A DNA stretch of 64,000 nt from Paludicola sp. MB14-C6 (GCF_030908625.1 NZ_CP133133.1:1860001-1924000); one strand, 5' to 3'. Counted from the first letter of the stretch, positions 17,822-27,240 are shown. Program-made: numbers and translations. Notes: generated from the sequence alone by a model not told the origin.

Positions 17822-18769
17822 TTATAAACTACATTTCATAGCTACCCAGCCGTTTTCGGTAATTTTTTCAACAATGTTGAGGTTTGCTTGTTGAAGAGCA
17901 GCAATAACTTCGTCGCAACGTTCATCAATAATTCCAGATACCAATAGGATACTGTTTTGATGCATAAAGTTTTTCACATCTTTGCTGAGTCGGATAATAA
18001 CATCAGCTACAATATTTGCACAAACAACATCGTATGTTCCGCTAATTTTCTCAGTTAAGTCACCACATACTAATTCGATTTTTTCACCGACATGATTTAA
18101 GTCAGCATTTTCTTGTGCCACTTTTACAGAAAGCTCATCAATATCAACACCAACAGCCTGTTTGGCACCAAGAAGTAAAGCAGTAATTGCAAGAATTCCG
18201 CTACCGGTTCCGATATCGAGCATAGTAGTATCTTCTTTTACGCAATCTTCAAGCAATTGCATACAAAGGCGAGTGGTTTCGTGTGTACCTGTTCCAAATG
18301 CCATTCCTGGGTCTAGTGTTACTTGCACTTCATTGTTTGCAAGTGTGTATTTTTCCCAACAAGGAACGACTACTAATCGTTTACCGATTTTTGTAGGGTG
18401 ATAATATTTCTTCCAAGCGGTAGACCAATCTTCTTCGTTGACATTGCTTGTTTCAATAGTAAGTCTACCTAAATCAATACCTTCGTTTAATGCACGTTGT
18501 CCTTCTAATGCAGCTTTAATTTGGTTAAAGCTTTCAATGCCTTGTAGGTTATCAGAAAGATAGAATTTTACATTGCTTTCTTTTTCTTTTAATTCCATTA
18601 AGCTATCATCAACATAGTCCCAATGGGTAGTTGTGCCTTCTAGGAACTCACAGAAATCTTTAGCATCTTCTATTACATGTCCTTTAATACCATGAACGGT
18701 TAAAAATCCACTAATTATATCAATGCCCTCTGATGTAGTGTAGATGGTTACTTCGGTCCAGTTGTTCAT
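17822..18769 (-). CDS. prmA: ribosomal protein L11 methyltransferase
   Basis: SAM-dependent trimethylation of ribosomal protein L11. The N-terminal substrate-binding region is followed by the methyltransferase core with the family motif DPGMAFGTGTHETTRLC (about residue 155), then MLDIGTGSGILAITALLLGAK (motif I) and VCANIVADVI (the NIVA motif). The ATG of MNNWTEV at 18769 is chosen because AAGGAG precedes it; a longer in-frame TTG start would lie in a palindrome at 18809-18830 and is unlikely. The resulting 315 aa is the family's usual length. Confidence 0.93.
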   Translation of the reverse strand: MNNWTEVTIYTTSEGIDIISGFLTVHGIKGHVIEDAKDFCEFLEGTTTHWDYVDDSLMELKEKESNVKFYLSDNLQGIESFNQIKAALEGQRALNEGIDLGRLTIETSNVNEEDWSTAWKKYYHPTKIGKRLVVVPCWEKYTLANNEVQVTLDPGMAFGTGTHETTRLCMQLLEDCVKEDTTMLDIGTGSGILAITALLLGAKQAVGVDIDELSVKVAQENADLNHVGEKIELVCGDLTEKISGTYDVVCANIVADVIIRLSKDVKNFMHQNSILLVSGIIDERCDEVIAALQQANLNIVEKITENGWVAMKCSL

Positions 18770-18808
18770 TTTTTTCTCCTTTTGGGTATACAGTGTTATA
18801 TATTGTAA

Positions 18809-18830
18809 GGAACGACCTCTGTGTCGTTCC
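18809..18830. repeat. short palindrome between two methyltransferase genes
   Basis: GGAACGAC / GTCGTTCC, an 8-bp perfect stem around CTCTGT. It lacks a T-run on the minus strand, so it is more likely a small intergenic palindrome or mRNA-processing hairpin than a terminator. Confidence 0.5.
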
Positions 18831-18840
18831 AATAATATTT

Positions 18841-19497
18841 TTATATTAATTTTGCTGTTATAAAATAATGTTTGCTGTTTTGTTGCTGTCCGTTAAAATA
18901 GCAATCGTCTGTATGACGAATTCGTTCAATTTCGAAATCAGTGAATAAATGTAAAACATCTTTTAAGTTCACATAGAAATGTGGAACATCTTTCTCAGGA
19001 CCATCATCGGATTTAATTACCGTATTTTCATCAAGTTTCGGGTATCCAGCATCTTTAAAAGACCATGTTTCTTTCGAGCATAACGTTAGAAATACCTCTC
19101 CACCCGGTTTTAATACTCTTTTTATTTCACTCATTATTTGTAAAATTCCTTTTGAATCCGTATGAGAAACGACATGAAAGGAAAAGATACAATCAAATGT
19201 ATTATCTTCATATGGTAGCTTTAGAATATCACCAACTGTGGTTTCAATCGGTAGATTTTCTTTCTTTGCCCATTCATTCAGATGAGATAAACCATATTCG
19301 GATAAATCAATTGCAGAAACTTGAAATCCTTGTTTCGCAAAATAAATAGAGTGTCGACCTAATCCACAACCCAAGTCGAGAACGGTTTTATAGTCGTTAT
19401 TCTTCCACTTTTGAGCGATATAATAACTTTCTTCGCTAGGATTCAACCAAACAGGTTCAACGCCAACTTTCCAGTCCCATGCTTTTGATTTTGTCAT
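18841..19497 (-). CDS. class I SAM-dependent methyltransferase
   Basis: A 218-aa methyltransferase of the Methyltransf_11/25 type. SAM motif I is VLDLGCGLGRHSIYFAKQGF (about residues 47-66) and the acidic motif II is SAIDLSEYG, followed by FDCIFSFHVVSH and LKPGGEVFLTL. The substrate is not predictable; its small-molecule methylase fold is widespread. The start at 19497 is set by AAAGGAG seven bases upstream, 11 codons inside the longest open frame. It is upstream of prmA on the same strand, so the two may be co-transcribed. Confidence 0.82.
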   Translation of the reverse strand: MTKSKAWDWKVGVEPVWLNPSEESYYIAQKWKNNDYKTVLDLGCGLGRHSIYFAKQGFQVSAIDLSEYGLSHLNEWAKKENLPIETTVGDILKLPYEDNTFDCIFSFHVVSHTDSKGILQIMSEIKRVLKPGGEVFLTLCSKETWSFKDAGYPKLDENTVIKSDDGPEKDVPHFYVNLKDVLHLFTDFEIERIRHTDDCYFNGQQQNSKHYFITAKLI

Positions 19498-19612
19498 ACG
19501 AAACACTCCTTTAACTGAATAGCAAATCATACTTATTCATTATACCTCATTTTTCTTGTGAAAAGCAACAAATAATAATGAGAGTTGAAAATTTTTACAT
19601 ATGGTTTGACAC

Positions 19613-19641
19613 TTGATTTTATCGTAATTCTTCATTATAAT
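19613..19641 (+). promoter_or_regulatory. predicted promoter of glyS
   Basis: TTGATT (19613-19618), a 17-base spacer, then TATAAT (19636-19641), 38 bases before the glyS start. The leader is too short for a T-box, so this glycyl-tRNA synthetase is not T-box controlled. Confidence 0.7.
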
Positions 19642-19679
19642 AGATTAGACAATGAAAAATAACAATGGAGGTCAAAAAT

Positions 19680-21056
19680 ATGCTAAACAGCGAAAAAACA
19701 ATGGACAAGATAGTGGCACTCTGCAAGGGTAGAGGCTTTGTATATGCAGGAAGCGAAATTTATGGCGGACTTGCAAATTCGTGGGATTATGGACCTTTAG
19801 GCGTAGAGTTTAAAAATAACGTAAAAAAAGCTTGGTGGAAAAAATTCATTCAAGAAAGTCCTTTCAATGTTGGACTAGATAGCGCAATTTTAATGAATCC
19901 ACAAGTATGGGTAGCATCCGGACATGTTGGCGGCTTCTCTGATCCATTGATGGACTGTAAAGCATGTAAGACTCGTCATCGTGCAGATAAATTAATAGAA
20001 GACACAGGTGTATTACCAGCAGGATGGTCTTTTGAGCAAATGGCACAATATATCAAAGATAATAACATTGTTTGCCCTGAATGTGGTAAACAAGATTTTA
20101 CCGATATTAGAAGCTTTAACTTGATGTTTAAAACATTCGTTGGTGTAACAGAAGATTCTAAAAACGAAATTTTCATGCGTCCGGAAACAGCACAAGGCAT
20201 TTTTGTTAACTTTGCGAATATCCAACGTACAACAAGAAAGAAACTTCCTTTTGGTGTTGGACAAATCGGTAAATCATTTAGAAACGAAATTACGCCTGGT
20301 AACTTTATTTTCAGAACTCGTGAGTTTGAACAAATGGAGCTTGAGTTCTTCTGTAAACCAGGTACTGAACTAGATTGGTTTGCATATTGGAAAGATTTTT
20401 GTCACAAATGGTTATTATCACTTGGTATGAAAGCAGAAAACTTAAAACTTCGTGACCATGATCCCAAAGAGCTTTCCCACTATTCTAATGCAACAACAGA
20501 CTTTGAATTTATGTTCCCATCTATTGGTTGGGGCGAGCTTTGGGGCGTTGCAAGCAGAACAAACTTCGATTTAAATGCACATCAAACACAATCAGGCAAA
20601 TCATTAGAATACTTTGATCCGGAAACAAATGAAAAATATATTCCATATGTTATTGAGCCATCTTTAGGTGCTGACCGTGTTGCACTTGCATTTTTAAGTG
20701 AAGCATATGATGAAGAAATTATTGATGAGAAAGATACTCGTGTGGTACTTCGTCTGCATCCTGCATTAGCTCCATTCAAAGCTTGTGTATTACCGCTATC
20801 TAAGAAATTATCTGAGCCTGCTATGGAAGTATACAATACGCTAGCAAAGAAATTCATGGTAGATTATGATGATGCGGGTTCAATCGGTAAACGTTATCGT
20901 CGTCAAGATGAGATAGGTACGCCATTCTGTATTACATTTGACTTTGAATCTGTAGAAGATAACTGTGTTACAGTTCGTGATCGTGATACTATGGTACAAA
21001 AAAGAATTGCAATTGCAGATTTAACAAGTTACATTGAATCAAAACTAGAGTTTTAA
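19680..21056 (+). CDS. glyS: glycyl-tRNA synthetase (alpha2 type)
   Basis: Charges tRNA-Gly. The single-chain class II enzyme has [20 protein letters not shown] at the start, a zinc-binding pair of CxxC motifs (CKACKTRH and CPECGKQDF), motif 2 with [28 protein letters not shown], and motif 3 [15 protein letters not shown]. At about 458 aa it is the dimeric eukaryote/Gram-positive-type enzyme rather than the GlyQ/GlyS tetramer. ATG 19680 is preferred to the ATG at 19665 because GGAGGT lies between them, eight bases from 19680. A terminator follows. Confidence 0.95.
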   Translation: MLNSEKTMDKIVALCKGRGFVYAGSEIYGGLANSWDYGPLGVEFKNNVKKAWWKKFIQESPFNVGLDSAILMNPQVWVASGHVGGFSDPLMDCKACKTRHRADKLIEDTGVLPAGWSFEQMAQYIKDNNIVCPECGKQDFTDIRSFNLMFKTFVGVTEDSKNEIFMRPETAQGIFVNFANIQRTTRKKLPFGVGQIGKSFRNEITPGNFIFRTREFEQMELEFFCKPGTELDWFAYWKDFCHKWLLSLGMKAENLKLRDHDPKELSHYSNATTDFEFMFPSIGWGELWGVASRTNFDLNAHQTQSGKSLEYFDPETNEKYIPYVIEPSLGADRVALAFLSEAYDEEIIDEKDTRVVLRLHPALAPFKACVLPLSKKLSEPAMEVYNTLAKKFMVDYDDAGSIGKRYRRQDEIGTPFCITFDFESVEDNCVTVRDRDTMVQKRIAIADLTSYIESKLEF

Positions 21057-21058
21057 TA

Positions 21059-21092
21059 AAAAGAGCAGATGCCGATTGGCGTCTGCTCTTTT
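21059..21092 (+). terminator. intrinsic terminator of glyS
   Basis: Long stem AAAGAGCAGATGCC / GGCGTCTGCTCTTT (one G-T pair) with a GATT loop, followed by TTG. It starts three bases after the stop codon. Confidence 0.85.
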
Positions 21093-21233
21093 GCTGTATA
21101 ACGGATATCATTCTTTGTGATTTCATACTTGAAATATCCGAGAAGATTTCGCCTATTTTCGTTTGTTTTATGAATTGCGTTCAATCCACATTTCTAGTAT
21201 AATAGTAATATTCTATCTTTGGTGGGTGACATA

Positions 21234-21956
21234 TTGAAAAATAAAAAGTTGACTTTTCAAAAAGGATTAAAAGACGGATTACCTATATGCTTAGGTTATC
21301 TTCCAATTTCGTTTGCATTCGGAATGGAAGCTGTGCAAAATGGACTTCACTGGTGGATACCTTTGATGATATCTATGACGAATTTGACATCTGCAGGACA
21401 GTTTGCGGGATTATCGCTTATTTTATCCGGCGGTGCTTACATAGAAATTGCAGTTACAACATTTATTATTAACATTCGTTATATGCTTATGAGCCTTTCT
21501 TTATCCCAAAAGGTTGAAGATAAAATGACTACAACTGAGCGTGGTTTGATTTCCTTTGGTATAACAGACGAAGTTTTTGCAATTGCTTCGCAACAATTCG
21601 GTACATTGAATACCTCATATATGTTGGGATTGATTGCAACACCATACTTAGGATGGGCAATAGGAACACTATTGGGCGCAACAGCAACAAATCTATTGCC
21701 GCTTGCAGTAAAAACTGCGCTTGGTATTGCAATTTACGGAATGTTTATTGCTATTATTGTACCACCAGCAAAAAAAGCAAAACCGGTGTTGATTACTTGT
21801 ATGATTGCTGTATGTATCAGCTGCCTTTTTAAATGGGTACCATTTTTAAATCAAGTTTCTGTGGGATGGGTAATAATTATTGCAGCTCTATTTGCAGCAG
21901 GATATTGTGCATACCGTTATCCGATTGATGAGGATAAGCAGGAGGTAACGGAATGA
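21234..21956 (+). CDS. azlC: branched-chain amino acid exporter large subunit AzlC
   Basis: Large subunit of the AzlCD-type exporter, first seen with 4-azaleucine resistance in Bacillus. The opening FQKGLKDGLPICLGYLPISF is typical, and about eight hydrophobic spans follow; NLTSAGQFAGLSL is a conserved AzlC segment. The start codon is uncertain: TTG 21234 is preferred because GGTGGGTG precedes it, giving 240 aa; a TTG at 21219 is possible. The gene overlaps azlD by 4 bases. Confidence 0.9.
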   Translation: MKNKKLTFQKGLKDGLPICLGYLPISFAFGMEAVQNGLHWWIPLMISMTNLTSAGQFAGLSLILSGGAYIEIAVTTFIINIRYMLMSLSLSQKVEDKMTTTERGLISFGITDEVFAIASQQFGTLNTSYMLGLIATPYLGWAIGTLLGATATNLLPLAVKTALGIAIYGMFIAIIVPPAKKAKPVLITCMIAVCISCLFKWVPFLNQVSVGWVIIIAALFAAGYCAYRYPIDEDKQEVTE

Positions 21957-22270
21957 ACTACACACGAATTTTAATTTGCGTTTTCATTATGGCGTTTGTA
22001 ACCTATCTTCCACGCATGCTTCCGTTGGTGGCTTTTAAAAAGAAGCTTAAAAATCGATATATTAAATCCTTTTTAGCTTATGTTCCATATGCAGTATTAG
22101 CCGCTATGACCTTTCCTGAGGTTCTTTATTCTACAGCAAATATGATTTCGGCGGGAGTAGGACTCGCAGTTGCCTTGTTTTTAGCGTATAAAGAAAAAAG
22201 CCTACTAACAGTGGCACTTTGTTCGGTAGTAGCAGTATTTGTAACAGAACAGATAATAAAGTTGATATAG
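21953..22270 (+). CDS. azlD: branched-chain amino acid exporter small subunit AzlD
   Basis: Small partner of AzlC (105 aa) with three to four hydrophobic spans. The family signature MAFVTYLPRMLPLVAF is near the start, and FLAYVPYAVLAAMTFPEVLY follows. The ATGA overlap with azlC shows translational coupling. The complex lies in the cytoplasmic membrane. Confidence 0.9.
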   Translation: MNYTRILICVFIMAFVTYLPRMLPLVAFKKKLKNRYIKSFLAYVPYAVLAAMTFPEVLYSTANMISAGVGLAVALFLAYKEKSLLTVALCSVVAVFVTEQIIKLI

Positions 22271-22281
22271 TTTATTTAATA

Positions 22282-22317
22282 TACGTTCATATACGAATGT
22301 ACAGTGTATGCTATAAT
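22282..22317 (+). promoter_or_regulatory. imperfect operator-like palindrome and -10 before MATE gene
   Basis: TACGTTCATA / TACGAATGTA form a 20-bp interrupted dyad (TACnTTCnTATAnGAAnGTA, eight of ten pairs match) followed by TATAAT at 22312-22317. Such a site next to an efflux gene would suit a MarR- or TetR-type repressor, but none is adjacent. A small CAGGCA/TGCCTG hairpin with TTTT follows at about 22333-22352. Confidence 0.35.
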
Positions 22318-22373
22318 AAAATCAGCAAAGGACAGGCAGTAATGCCTGTTTTCTATTTAGAGAGAGGGATTCG

Positions 22374-23786
22374 ATGAAAAAAATAACGAACGATTTGGGA
22401 AATGATTCAATTGGTAAATTGCTTCTTCGCCTTGCAATCCCGGCAATTGCGGCACAACTAATAAATGCATTATACAATATTGTAGACCGCATTTACATTG
22501 GAAATATTGATGAAGTTGGAAAAGTAGCTTTAACTGGTGTAGGAGTAACGTTTCCGATAATCATGATTATTTCGGCTTTTAGCGCATTAATTGGAATGGG
22601 TGGTGCACCAAAGGTTGCAATTAAGCTTGGCGAAGGAAACAAAGAGGAAGCAGAACATATTTTAGGTAATTGTTTTATTACTTTAATGGGAGTTTCCATT
22701 ATATTAACTGCGGTATTCTTAATTTGGGGCCGAGATATGCTGATGCTATTTGGAGCTAGTGAAAACACAATAGAATATGCATTAAGCTATTTGAATATTT
22801 ACGTTTTGGGTACAATTTTTGTTCAATTATCAATGGGATTAAACAGTTTTATTTCCACTCAAGGATTTGCTAAAACAGCTATGCTGACTGTTTTGATTGG
22901 TGCAATTTTAAATATTGTATTAGACCCAATTTTTATTTTTGCATTTAATATGGGTGTAAAGGGTGCTGCAATTGCAACCGTTATTTCTCAAGCAGTTTCT
23001 GCTATATGGGTGGTTAAATTCTTATTATCTAGTGAATCAGAAATTCGCATACGTAAAAAATATTTCCGCCTTAATAAAGCTGTTATGTTACCTGTGCTAG
23101 CACTTGGCTTATCACCGTTTATTATGCAAAGCACAGAAAGTTTAGTAAATATTGCATTAAACTCTTCTTTGCAACGATTTGGTGGAGATGATGCAGTAGG
23201 TGCTATGACGATTATCGGTAGTGTCATTCAATTTTGTATTATGCCTTTAGCTGGATTAGCTTCAAGTGCACAACCGATTATTGGATTTAACTTTGGCGCT
23301 AGAAAAGTTGATCGTGTTAAGAAAACATTTAGATATTTGTTAATTTCAGCAATCGTATTTTCAATATTAATGTGGGGCTGTGTAATGGTGGTTCCTCAAA
23401 TGTTTGTTCGTTTGTTTGCTAGTGATGCTGCACTAATGGATATAACAGTTTGGGCAATGCGAATTTTTATGAGTGGTGTTTTCATGCTTGGTATTCAATT
23501 TGCATGTCAACAAACTTTTGTTGCATTAGGTCAAGCAAAGGTATCACTTTTATTAGCACTATTACGAAAAATAATTTTGCTAATACCACTTATTTATATT
23601 TTACCATTCTTCTTTACTGATAAAGTGCTTGCGGTATTATTATCAGAGCCAATTGCAGATGTTATAGCAGCAACAGTAACGGGATTAGTGTTTATCATTA
23701 AATTTAAAAAGATACTAAAAGCAAGAGAATTGGAAGACATAGATAAAGAAAGAATAGAAGTAGAAGTAATAGAAACAAATGTATAA
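22374..23786 (+). CDS. MATE family multidrug efflux transporter
   Basis: Twelve-span Na+ or H+ coupled exporter. The first phrase GNDSIGKLLLRLAIPAIAAQLINALYNIVDRI is the MATE N-terminus of the MepA/NorM branch (ALYNIVDRIYIG). A second copy of the fold starts near residue 240 (SPFIMQSTESLVNIALNSSL), and QPIIGFNFGARK is the usual mid-protein motif. The length of 470 aa is complete. The short IG upstream carries a dyad that might be its operator. Substrate is unknown. Confidence 0.9.
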   Translation: MKKITNDLGNDSIGKLLLRLAIPAIAAQLINALYNIVDRIYIGNIDEVGKVALTGVGVTFPIIMIISAFSALIGMGGAPKVAIKLGEGNKEEAEHILGNCFITLMGVSIILTAVFLIWGRDMLMLFGASENTIEYALSYLNIYVLGTIFVQLSMGLNSFISTQGFAKTAMLTVLIGAILNIVLDPIFIFAFNMGVKGAAIATVISQAVSAIWVVKFLLSSESEIRIRKKYFRLNKAVMLPVLALGLSPFIMQSTESLVNIALNSSLQRFGGDDAVGAMTIIGSVIQFCIMPLAGLASSAQPIIGFNFGARKVDRVKKTFRYLLISAIVFSILMWGCVMVVPQMFVRLFASDAALMDITVWAMRIFMSGVFMLGIQFACQQTFVALGQAKVSLLLALLRKIILLIPLIYILPFFFTDKVLAVLLSEPIADVIAATVTGLVFIIKFKKILKARELEDIDKERIEVEVIETNV

Positions 23787-23790
23787 TAAT

Positions 23791-23824
23791 AAAGCAGGTT
23801 TTCTTGTGAAAACCTGCTTTATTA
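23791..23824. terminator. bidirectional terminator between MATE and GrpB genes
   Basis: Perfect stem AAAGCAGGTTTTC / GAAAACCTGCTTT around TTGT, followed by ATTATT on both sides. It lies between the convergent genes and can serve both. Confidence 0.85.
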
Positions 23825-24340
23825 TTATGGTAACAACCCACATTTACGATAGATTGCTTCGATTACTGGACTTTTATATTCGATATACTTTTCAATATCA
23901 TTTGGATATAGCAATGCACCTTGTTGCTTAATTTTACTATATTGGCCACGATCTAGTGGGTGCGACCTTAAATAATCTCGAAAGGTGATGTGGCGATTTA
24001 ATTCAGCCGAATCCTTTGAGCACACATATAAATGATGTGTCATAAGGTGAGGCTTATTATCATACTTGAAGGCTTCTCGACCTTCTATTCCTAAATTGCC
24101 TTCATGTTGATATCCAATTGTTGCAAGCTGGTTAATAATGTTTTGACGTTGATTACTTTCAATAACAACATCAATATCAATAATGGGTTTTGCCCATAAT
24201 CCTTCAACAGACGTACTGCCCACATGTTCCATTGCAATAATATTTTCCTCAATTACAGATAAAAGTTCCGCCTTGATTTTTTGATACTCTTTTGCCCAGT
24301 TTTTATCATAAGGGAGCACCTCAACTTTAGTTGTTCTCAT
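23825..24340 (-). CDS. GrpB family protein (UPF0157)
   Basis: A 171-aa protein of the GrpB/UPF0157 family, which has a nucleotidyltransferase-like fold but no proven reaction. The opening VEVLPYDKNWAKEYQKIKAEL, AMEHVGSTSVEGLWAKPIIDIDVV and FRDYLRSHPLDRGQYSKIKQ are the family's hallmark motifs. The ATG at 24340 lies 10 bases after the stop codon of the nucleoside phosphorylase gene, which precedes it on the minus strand, so both are probably one transcript. Confidence 0.88.
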   Translation of the reverse strand: MRTTKVEVLPYDKNWAKEYQKIKAELLSVIEENIIAMEHVGSTSVEGLWAKPIIDIDVVIESNQRQNIINQLATIGYQHEGNLGIEGREAFKYDNKPHLMTHHLYVCSKDSAELNRHITFRDYLRSHPLDRGQYSKIKQQGALLYPNDIEKYIEYKSPVIEAIYRKCGLLP

Positions 24341-24350
24341 TGTACCACCT

Positions 24351-25115
24351 TTATAAATTTATTGCACATTCAAATGCTAATGCCATGAATTTTTCTCTTG
24401 AAGATAAGTGATGATGTGCTAAGCCACGAGCCTCCCAAGTTGGAGAAGCCAAATTGTCTGCAGAATATAAAAACTCTCCGAATTTCACACCTCGAAACTT
24501 AGCAACTACTGCCATAGCAGAACACTCCATTTCTACTGCAATACAACCTTGTTCTTTTCGCAGTTGCAGTTTGGCTTTCGTTTCTCTGTAGAATGCATCA
24601 GTTGTCCAAACTTTGCCTTTAATATATGGATAACCTAATGAGTCAATTGTTTTTGCAATTGTTTCCACACATTCTTCATCTAACGCAATTTCATCGCTTG
24701 GAGCCATATAATGATAGCTTGTGCCTTCATCTCTCATTGCACTTGTTGGAACAATAAGATGTTCATCTGCAATTTCATGGTTTAATACACCACAGGATCC
24801 GAACAAAACTAGCTTTTTGCATCCCATTGCAATTAACTCTTCTACACCACCAACACAAGCCGGTGCCCCTACTCGAGCCATGCAAAATGCAATAGGTGTA
24901 TCTTTATAGATAATTTGATAGATTGGTAGAATTGCATTTGCATTCATTAAAGAACCTATTTGTGTAACGCCATCCATCTTAGCAAATGTTTCGATTAGCG
25001 TTGGAGAAAATGAGCAAACGCAACGCTCAGGAAAGTTTTCGATTGGGGAGCAAGTCATTTCTGGATCAATAATTGCGCGAGGATCAGGGTCAAATTGGCT
25101 TAATAAGATATCCAT
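24351..25115 (-). CDS. nucleoside phosphorylase (uridine phosphorylase-like)
   Basis: Phosphorolysis of nucleosides in base salvage. The protein has the PNP/UDP phosphorylase family features: LVLFGSCGVLN, a phosphate-binding loop region with VGAPACVGGVEELIAMG, and the C-terminal CIAVEMECSAMAVVAKFRGVKF motif (the E-M-E that contacts ribose). The length of 254 aa fits. Substrate (uridine or purine) cannot be decided by eye, but the overall pattern is closer to the uridine phosphorylase side. It is followed by grpB at 10 bases. Confidence 0.85.
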   Translation of the reverse strand: MDILLSQFDPDPRAIIDPEMTCSPIENFPERCVCSFSPTLIETFAKMDGVTQIGSLMNANAILPIYQIIYKDTPIAFCMARVGAPACVGGVEELIAMGCKKLVLFGSCGVLNHEIADEHLIVPTSAMRDEGTSYHYMAPSDEIALDEECVETIAKTIDSLGYPYIKGKVWTTDAFYRETKAKLQLRKEQGCIAVEMECSAMAVVAKFRGVKFGEFLYSADNLASPTWEARGLAHHHLSSREKFMALAFECAINL

Positions 25116-25211
25116 TTAATATCATTCCTTTCTGACTTAAGGTTTATTTCTTATAGGTATTGTTTAGCAAAGCAGTAGAGATTTATGAAAAAATACAAGT
25201 AAGAAAGGAAG

Positions 25212-25283
25212 CTCCAACCTTTCCCCCACTGTTGTGGCACCTCTCCTTTGGGAGAGCTGGCACCGTAGGTGACTGAGAGGGTT
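25212..25283. repeat. interspersed repeat of the CTCTCAGTCACC type
   Basis: On the minus strand this reads CCCTCTCAGTCACCTACGG, followed by TGCCAGCTCTCCCAAAGGAG and AGGTGCCAC. This GC-rich, hairpin-forming sequence is a well-known recurrent intergenic element in Ruminococcaceae/Lachnospiraceae genomes. Function unknown. Only one copy is in this window. Confidence 0.65.
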
Positions 25284-25352
25284 GCTTTACGATAGAAATT
25301 AACCTTCATCTTGCTTCTACCATATGACAACCCTCTTAATATATTATATTAA

Positions 25353-26618
25353 CTATATTGCAGCAATACCTTTTTTCAAATCTTCGATAATATCATCAAC
25401 ATTTTCAAGACCAACAGATAAACGAACTAGCCCAGGGTTAATTCCTGCTGCTACCAATTGTTCATCGGATAATTGTCTGTGGGTTGCACTTGCAGGATGT
25501 AAAACACAAGTACGAATATCAGCAACGTGAACTACGATAGAAGAAAGAGTGAGTGCATCCATGAAACGAACAGCCGCTTCACGACCACCTTTAATAGTGA
25601 GTGCTACAACACCACTAGCTCCATTTGGTAGATATTTTTGACCTAATTCATAATAAGTGTTGCCTTTTAATCCAGGGTAATTAACAACCTCAATTTTATC
25701 TTGGGTTTGTAAGAATTCTGCAATTTTAAGTGCATTTGCGGAATGTTGTTTGATACGAAGTGGAAGTGTTTCCAATCCAAGATTTAAATAGAATGCTGCG
25801 GTAGCAGAAGGATAGCAGCCCAAATCTCTCATCATTTGCACTCTTGCTTTGGTAATATAAGCAGCTTTACCAAATGACTTTGTATAAATAATACCGTGGT
25901 AAGATGAATCCGGTTCAGTAAATTCAGGGAACTTTCCATTTGTCCAATCAAAGTTACCGCTGTCAACAATAACACCACCAACTTGAATTGCGTGGCCATC
26001 CATATATTTTGTTGTTGAATGTATTACAATATCTGCACCAAATTCAAATGGTCTACATAGAATAGGAGTTGCGAATGTATTATCTACGATTAAAGGTACA
26101 TTGTTTTTATGAGCAATGGTAGCAAATTTTTCAATATCAAATACACACATAGCTGGATTTGCAATGGTCTCGCCAAATACAGCTTTTGTATTATCTTTAA
26201 ATGCTGCTTGAATTTCTTCTTTAGAAGCTTCTGGATCAACAAATGTAACTTCAATACCAAATTTCTTTAAGGTAACAGCGAATAAGTTGATTGTTCCACC
26301 ATAAATAGTTGCAGCAGAGATAAAGTGGTCGCCTGCACCCATGATATTTAAGATAGAAATTAAGCTAGCCGCTTGACCTGATGTCGTGCAAAGTGCGCCA
26401 ACACCACCCTCTAAAGCTGCTATTTTTTGCTCAACTGCGTCAACAGTTGGGTTGGAAATACGAGAATACATATGACCAGCTGCAGTTAAATCAAATAATG
26501 CTCCAACGTGTTCTGTAGAATCGTAAGTGTATGTTGTACTTTGATAAATAGGGAGTGCTCTTGGCTCTCCATTTTTGGGTGTGTAGCCAGAATGTAGGCA
26601 TTTGGTTTCGATGTTCAT
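25353..26618 (-). CDS. metY: O-acetylhomoserine sulfhydrylase
   Basis: PLP enzyme that makes homocysteine (or methionine) from O-acetylhomoserine and sulfide, or methanethiol. The opening IETKCLHSGYTPKNGEPRAL and YQSTTYTYDSTEHVGALF are typical. PLP lysine lies in HSTTKYMDGHAIQVGG (about residue 208), and the Cys/Met-metabolism block SISNPTVDAVE-like (SRISNPTVDAVEQKIAALEG) is near residue 60. The ATG at 26618 follows AAAGGTGAACAAA; the upstream in-frame extension falls in the T-box leader and is rejected. This gives 421 aa, the usual size. A Met-specific T-box precedes it. Confidence 0.93.
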   Translation of the reverse strand: MNIETKCLHSGYTPKNGEPRALPIYQSTTYTYDSTEHVGALFDLTAAGHMYSRISNPTVDAVEQKIAALEGGVGALCTTSGQAASLISILNIMGAGDHFISAATIYGGTINLFAVTLKKFGIEVTFVDPEASKEEIQAAFKDNTKAVFGETIANPAMCVFDIEKFATIAHKNNVPLIVDNTFATPILCRPFEFGADIVIHSTTKYMDGHAIQVGGVIVDSGNFDWTNGKFPEFTEPDSSYHGIIYTKSFGKAAYITKARVQMMRDLGCYPSATAAFYLNLGLETLPLRIKQHSANALKIAEFLQTQDKIEVVNYPGLKGNTYYELGQKYLPNGASGVVALTIKGGREAAVRFMDALTLSSIVVHVADIRTCVLHPASATHRQLSDEQLVAAGINPGLVRLSVGLENVDDIIEDLKKGIAAI

Positions 26619-26679
26619 TTTGTTCACCTTTCTAAATAAAAATATAGTTGAAGACAAGATGTTATTATATGCAAATATG

Positions 26680-26965
26680 CAAAAAATCCTCGTCTTCTTA
26701 ATGAAGACGAGGAATAAATCCCGTGGTACCACTTCAATTCGCTTATTTCTCACAAAATAAGCCTTACTGAGTACGCCAAAGCTAATTGGTTATACTCGCT
26801 CGCTATAACAGGCGATCCTGTCGTAATCTATAACAAAACGCATTTTGTTAGTCGGTACGCCACTCAAGAGCCATTTTCAATTATCTTCTGCCTGCTTCTT
26901 TCCACCAACCGAAGCTCTCTTTGAGGTGAGCAAATAATTTACTCTCTCTATCCTAGTGTTTCTAT
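26680..26965 (-). promoter_or_regulatory. T-box riboswitch, probable Met specifier
   Basis: Minus-strand leader of metY. It holds the conserved T-box sequence around GTGGTACCACGG (26721-26732), followed by the terminator CCTCGTCTTC / GAAGACGAGG and a T-run (26680-26712). Upstream are the T-box stem I signals: AG-rich bulge (AGAGAGAGTAAA), GGTTGGTGGAAAGAAGCAGG, then GAAAATGGCTCTTGAGTGG. The specifier codon is most likely the ATG at 26874-26872, preceded by GAA and followed by a purine, which means uncharged tRNA-Met would turn on metY. The codon assignment is by pattern, not by a folded model. Confidence 0.88.
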
Positions 26966-26979
26966 ATGAAATTGTGTTT

Positions 26980-27009
26980 ATCATAACATATATCTGAAAT
27001 GTTTGTCAA
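26980..27009 (-). promoter_or_regulatory. promoter of the T-box/metY transcript
   Basis: Minus strand TTGACA (27009-27004), 18-base spacer, TATGAT (26985-26980), immediately upstream of the T-box leader. Confidence 0.75.
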
Positions 27010-27056
27010 GAGGGATAAAAATATTTTTTGTGGTGGGGGAAGGGAAAAGAAAAAAT

Positions 27057-27211
27057 TGTAGGATGCAGCATCCTTGACGCACCGTTAGAACGAAAAGACC
27101 AACGTATGACCACAAGATAATTTATGGATTATGTAGGTCAAGGGCTTGCTCTTGCCGTTTCGGTTACAAAATAATGATATAAATAACGGGCGAATACAGT
27201 TCACCCCTACG
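27057..27211. repeat. degenerate interspersed repeats in metY-antiporter gap
   Basis: Fragments of the same repeat classes: TGTAGGATGCAGCATCCTTG near 27057-27076 (the CATCCTTGACG segment recurs at 32.9 kb), GTAGGTCAAGGGCTTGCTC near 27136, and GGGCGAATACAGTTCACCCC at 27188-27207. They fill most of the stretch between the T-box promoter and the antiporter stop codon; nothing coding was seen there. Confidence 0.5.
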
Positions 27212-27240
27212 ATATAAACCTATTCCTTCACTAGCAACTT

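Noticed and set aside
26619..26753. An N-terminal extension of MetY of 45 residues
   Set aside because: It overlaps the T-box terminator and has no ribosome binding site; the family starts at IETKCLHSG.
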